Source: Acanthacorydalis orientalis (Eukaryota > Arthropoda > Insecta > Megaloptera > Corydalidae). From it: a stretch of DNA of 64,000 nucleotides. The DNA is taken from contig CM068314.1 of NCBI GenBank assembly GCA_034766995.1, positions 13,897,701 to 13,961,700 of the forward strand. Reading direction: 5' to 3'. This document shows, one piece after another, positions 60,810 through 64,000 of the stretch (the stretch's first letter is position 1; every line of letters begins with the position of its first letter). The notes below the pieces were generated by a model. It did not search any database and had not been told where the DNA came from. It was given only the letters and a program-made list of their open reading frames with translations. The translations under genes were made by a program, and so were the position numbers.

Positions 60810-61009
60810 TCCGTTTTTATAAGTTTAGTATTTTATGCGGAATTAAATATTTCGTCTAAATGCAAATTTAAAAAAAATGTATAATAAAGATGCTTGCATT
60901 GAAAAATATTCATGTATTTTTGTTACCTACATCCATACTAATTATTGTCTATGTAGAAAAAATATATACGAGGGCGATTTTAAAAGTTCGCGGCCTAACT
61001 ATGAAATAA

Positions 61010-61204
61010 TATAACTTGTGTTTTTGAATTACTTTTATTTTTCAACATGGCTTCCTTGAACTTAAACGCACATCATCCAGCGATGTTCCAGTGCTTTTAT
61101 TCCATCCCTGAAATCCTTTCCTTGAAGGTTCTCGAAATAGAGATTCACTGTTGCTATGAGTTCTGCTTCTTTATTGGACAATGATCGTCTACCATCAAGG
61201 ATTT
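61010..61204 (-). mobile_element. Mariner transposase C-terminal fragment
   Basis: On -, LDGRRSLSNKEAELIATVNL, YFENLQGKDFRDGIKALEHR, WMMCV, then HVEK correspond to the C-terminus of mariner (F-RDGI-x-LEHRW-x-KC). It stops exactly at a palindromic MITE right arm (61202). Confidence 0.75.
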
Positions 61205-61292
61205 TTTAATTTTTTTTCTCAGAACTCATTCTGGTTTATGGGGTGAAAAAAAATTCGAACGTGAATTTAAGCACAATGGCAGAACTGCCCTG
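61202..61292. repeat. Palindromic MITE family, right arm
   Basis: TCAGAACTCATTCTGGTTTA, TGGGGTGAAAAAAAATTCGA, TGAATTTAAGCACAATGGCA, GAACTG. Confidence 0.65.
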
Positions 61293-62036
61293 TAAGAAAA
61301 TTGTTTAGTTTGTTATAGTATGAATTTAATTTATTCTTATTATATTGAAATTTATTTGATACGTCACTGTTTTAATAAAAGTAACAAAATATCGATTTTT
61401 TTATATTTTTTTTTTGTATAATTTACTATTCTGTTATATCATGAATGCACATAAATAATTTACATATATGGATTTGTATGAAAACTTGACATCAATAATG
61501 TATTATGTAAACAAAATTTATATGCTCTCATGCCGTGTTCTAATTATTTCTGCTCTTCATTTTTCCTCAAGTATACATGGACACGCAATAGATTGTCTGT
61601 ACATAATTAATTATTTGAAGCGAACGTCACTGAATTCGCAAACAAATTTAGTATATTGTATTGATTTTGTTATAATTATTCATAGAAATAATTTCCAATT
61701 GAAAAGTAAAGCACTGGAAGGAACTTTTGTAGATATCTTTTGAACATTGTCCTGGTAATCTTCGTCTTTTAAGATCGGCTGTTTGTCTGTTCTTCACTAT
61801 AAGTCTCGCCACATTAAAGATTGGTTTTAGTTCCGATTTATATTTTATTATAAATGTTTTTAGATGGAGCTCGGTTTACAATCTTAAAGTGTAAAACAAA
61901 TCGATATTTGTGTCTTATGTTAAAAATAATTTTAATTTTCACTATTATTGACCTGTTTTTGTTTGCATTACAACCTATTTTAGTATGTGTGTAATAGTCA
62001 AGTATCTAAGAACAAAAAATTGAAATAGTTTTGAGA
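61293..62036. other. Intergenic plus diverged duplicate
   Basis: 61758-61930 is the partner of 60249-60420. No exon is supported for the 61468-61743 frame. Confidence 0.45.
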
Positions 62037-62040
62037 TCAC

Positions 62041-62312
62041 AATACAGATCTGACACTAACACTAAATTTACTTTCATAAATAAATTCTTTTTTCATTCCT
62101 TAAATCATGAGAGCCTTTTTTTGCTCAAAAATGTTCCATAAATAATTTTTTTATCATTATTGCGTAAATCGGTGGCGATTCTACCATTCTCTGAATTCTG
62201 AGGGAAGAAAAATCTCTTGAAATGATCAATAATAATTTATTGAACATTTTTGGTTAAAAATTTCTTTTCTATTTTGTAAGGTGGAAAGAAAATCATTTGT
62301 GATAGTTTTGAG
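62041..62312. repeat. Palindromic MITE family, near-complete copy
   Basis: GATCTGACACTAACACTAAA, TTTTGCTCAAAAATGTTCCA, CGGTGGCGATTCTACCATTC, TTTATTGAACATTTTTGGTT, TTTTGTAAGGTGGAAAGAAA. Confidence 0.7.
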
Positions 62313-62317
62313 GTGTT

Positions 62318-62826
62318 TGATATAGTATTTTCAATTAGGCTTAAATGTCGAACAACTGTTGAATGATCAACACTGAGTTCTTCTGCCGCCTCTCGTGTTA
62401 TTTTACGTGGGTCCGCTTCAGTAATGGTTCTTAAATTATTATTATCTCTAGTTGAAGGACGTCCACAACCCTTCTCATCATCAAGGTTTTCGTTTTCATT
62501 ATGAAATTTTTGGAACCAGTGTTGAGCTGTACGTTCAGTAATTGACTTTTCGCCAAAAATAAATTTGATATTTCGAGCAGTTCTCTGTTGCTTTACGTCC
62601 CAATTTAAACTCGTGCAACGAAATTTGTTTTATTTCATTACTAATTTTAGGAGTTATATTCAATGACATTAAAAAATGAAAACAATAGTCATAAACTGAA
62701 ATCAGTAGTGTTAGTTTCATTGCTTACAATGATATATCATATAACTATAACAAATGATAATGGTAACTAGAAAATTCGGGACCAAACTTAAAATCATAAA
62801 AAACGTAATTACTTTGCACCAATCTA
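62318..62826 (-). mobile_element. Hsmar1-type mariner, N-terminal half
   Basis: End near 62826 (reverse strand AGATTGGTGCAAAGTAATTA). Transposase on -: HEFKLGRKATENCSKYQIYF near 62590, TAQHWFQKFHNENENLDDEK, GCGRPSTRDNNN, EADPRKITREAAEELSVDHS and TVVRHLS down to about 62340, the two helix-turn-helix motifs of Hsmar1/SETMAR-type transposase. The catalytic domain is gone, and the end abuts the MITE at 62312. Stops are present, so it is inactive. Confidence 0.85.
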
Positions 62827-63555
62827 ATAGAATATTGAGTCATTATTTCTGGTATTTTTTTCATTTAATATGCTATTTTTATTTCAAAACGTTTCCGATT
62901 ATTAATTTTAATACATAAAAGTAGAATATTTCTTAAAAAAACAAGTTAATTACCGCGATCCTGCCAGGATTCGAACCTGGAATCTTCTGATCCGTAGTCA
63001 GACGCGTTATCCGTTGCGCCACAGGACCTGACATGCGTGGAAAATATATTGATTAAAAATTTACTGCCGACCATACTGTTTTTTGTTTTTTACTTTAGGG
63101 ACAAAATACAAGTATTGAATGTAACTGGTGGATTATTTTTGATTGAGGGCTAGGAGTAGATTCGATAACTCAATTATCTAATGTTAATATAATATCTGAA
63201 TGAGAAAATAATATAAAAAGGAATAGAATTGTAATTTTAAATACTTTGAATCCATTGAAGCTGAATTTATTTTTTTATAATTTAATTTAATATAGATTTT
63301 ATTAAAATATTCAAATTTATCAATTCGATCTTTTTATTATAACGACCTTAGTATTAATACTAAAGAAAATTACTTTAATCCATAGAAAAACTACTTATTA
63401 CATGAAGGTTTTCAGTTGTAAAAAAAACTATGTGAAAAAGTATGAATGCGTATATCTTTTACATGACACAATAGAAAATATCTTTCTGCAAAACACGAGA
63501 TACATATTACTCTCAGACAAAAACCTAACTTTTTTTAATAATATTACTTCCGCAC
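62815..63555. repeat. Duplicated tRNA-Arg segment, copy 2
   Basis: Partner of 53830-54562. Similarity is highest from about 63181 to 63540 and ends in GCACACAT, after which the GC-rich terminal stretch begins. Confidence 0.85.
62956..63028 (-). tRNA. tRNA-Arg (anticodon ACG)
   Basis: Identical in sequence to the gene at 53969-54041 and on the same strand, within the duplicated segment. T-rich terminator after the 3' end. Confidence 0.97.
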
Positions 63556-63566
63556 ACATACAAAAA

Positions 63567-64000
63567 AAAAATTGCCATTGCAGCAAACCCCGAGTGCTGA
63601 CACATCGCGTTCGGCCGAAGGTCGGGAAAGTACCGACGTCGAAGTCAGTCATATGATGTCGTTACCATGGTAACTCTCAGCAAGTAGTAGTGCCATTAAC
63701 AAAAATGTTGTCGGCCTTGAAATTTAGCTTCCCAGAGCTTGGCGGGCTCACTGCCAGGCCTGATGTCACGCGCACAAACTCGTCCGTTCATTGATTCACC
63801 AGCTAGAATGGCGGGGGGTGTCGGGATCATGTGACACCGTACGTACCACATTCTGGGACAATGGAACGGGCCGCGTGTGGAGGAGCTACGTGTGCATACA
63901 CTTCGACCGTGAATTCGATTTTGGGCTGTACACTGGCCCTCTTATCGTTCCCGAACTCGCCGGAACACCTCGGAATAATGTAAGATAAAAGGCCACGATA
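63567..64000. promoter_or_regulatory. GC-rich terminal stretch, candidate promoter/5' region
   Basis: Composition changes sharply from A+T-rich to GC-rich after an A run at about 63562-63571. It includes TCGCGTTCGGCCGAAGGTCG, TTGGCGGGCTCACTGCCAGG, GCCAT/ATGGC (YY1/Pho-type) cores at 63693 and 63808, and a CTGATGTCACG CRE-like site. The 65-codon frame 63791-63988 is unrecognised. Probably the start of a gene or enhancer continuing past the window. Confidence 0.4.
63661..63674. promoter_or_regulatory. Palindromic RFX X-box-like site
   Basis: GTTACCATGGTAAC is a perfect palindrome fitting the X-box consensus GTNRCC-(0-3)-RGYAAC bound by RFX factors, which drive ciliary and neuronal genes in animals. 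Binding is inferred. Confidence 0.5.

Noticed and set aside
63402..63656. ORFs on both strands at the window end
   Set aside because: They run across the boundary between the duplicated tRNA segment and the GC-rich stretch; the first part is non-coding in the other copy.

Overview
This is a very A+T-rich piece of an arthropod nuclear genome, most likely an insect and plausibly a hymenopteran. The reasons are intron-split animal genes with GT-AG junctions, integrin alpha-PS, SH3BP5/parcas, Sds3 and MARCH proteins of insect type, dense (AT)n microsatellites, and several mariner lineages. The order is inferred, not proven. Exons were joined by eye using reading frame and splice consensus.

Region 1 (1-22 kb) is the gene-bearing part. 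The last two coding exons of an integrin alpha subunit (alpha-PS2 type) lie at 502-930 on +. An SH3BP5/parcas gene on - (five coding exons, 13146 to 7415) converges on it. Head to head with SH3BP5 is the Sin3/HDAC corepressor subunit Sds3 (SUDS3; + strand, six coding exons, 13691-16151). A degenerate pogo-like transposon follows (17423-18166), then a two-exon membrane RING-CH E3 ubiquitin ligase of the MARCH2/3 type (18421-20176). A possible small secreted protein gene (22053 to about 24796) is weaker. The first four are independent housekeeping or developmental genes: adhesion, Rab11 trafficking, chromatin repression and membrane-protein ubiquitination.

Region 2 (about 25-53 kb) is a gene desert. 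It holds transposon debris: mellifera-like mariners that share an internal deletion, two rosa-like elements, other mariner fragments, a piggyBac-like MITE with TTAA ends, a roughly 1 kb element with long inverted arms, and many copies of a palindromic MITE. Between these lie islands of visibly higher G+C that look like conserved non-coding DNA but contain no supported exon.

Region 3 (53-64 kb) holds four intact tRNA-Arg genes (three ACG, one TCG) and one truncated tRNA-Arg. Two of the intact genes lie in a duplicated segment of about 700 bp, next to Hsmar1-type mariner ends. The window closes with an abrupt GC-rich stretch (from about 63567) carrying a perfect palindromic RFX X-box-like site; this may be the promoter or 5' region of a gene beyond the window.

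I found no CRISPR array, operon, phage or other microbial system. The most unusual features are the transposon structures: whole-element palindromes, a mariner nested in one of them, and the shared-deletion mariner subfamily with an open frame.
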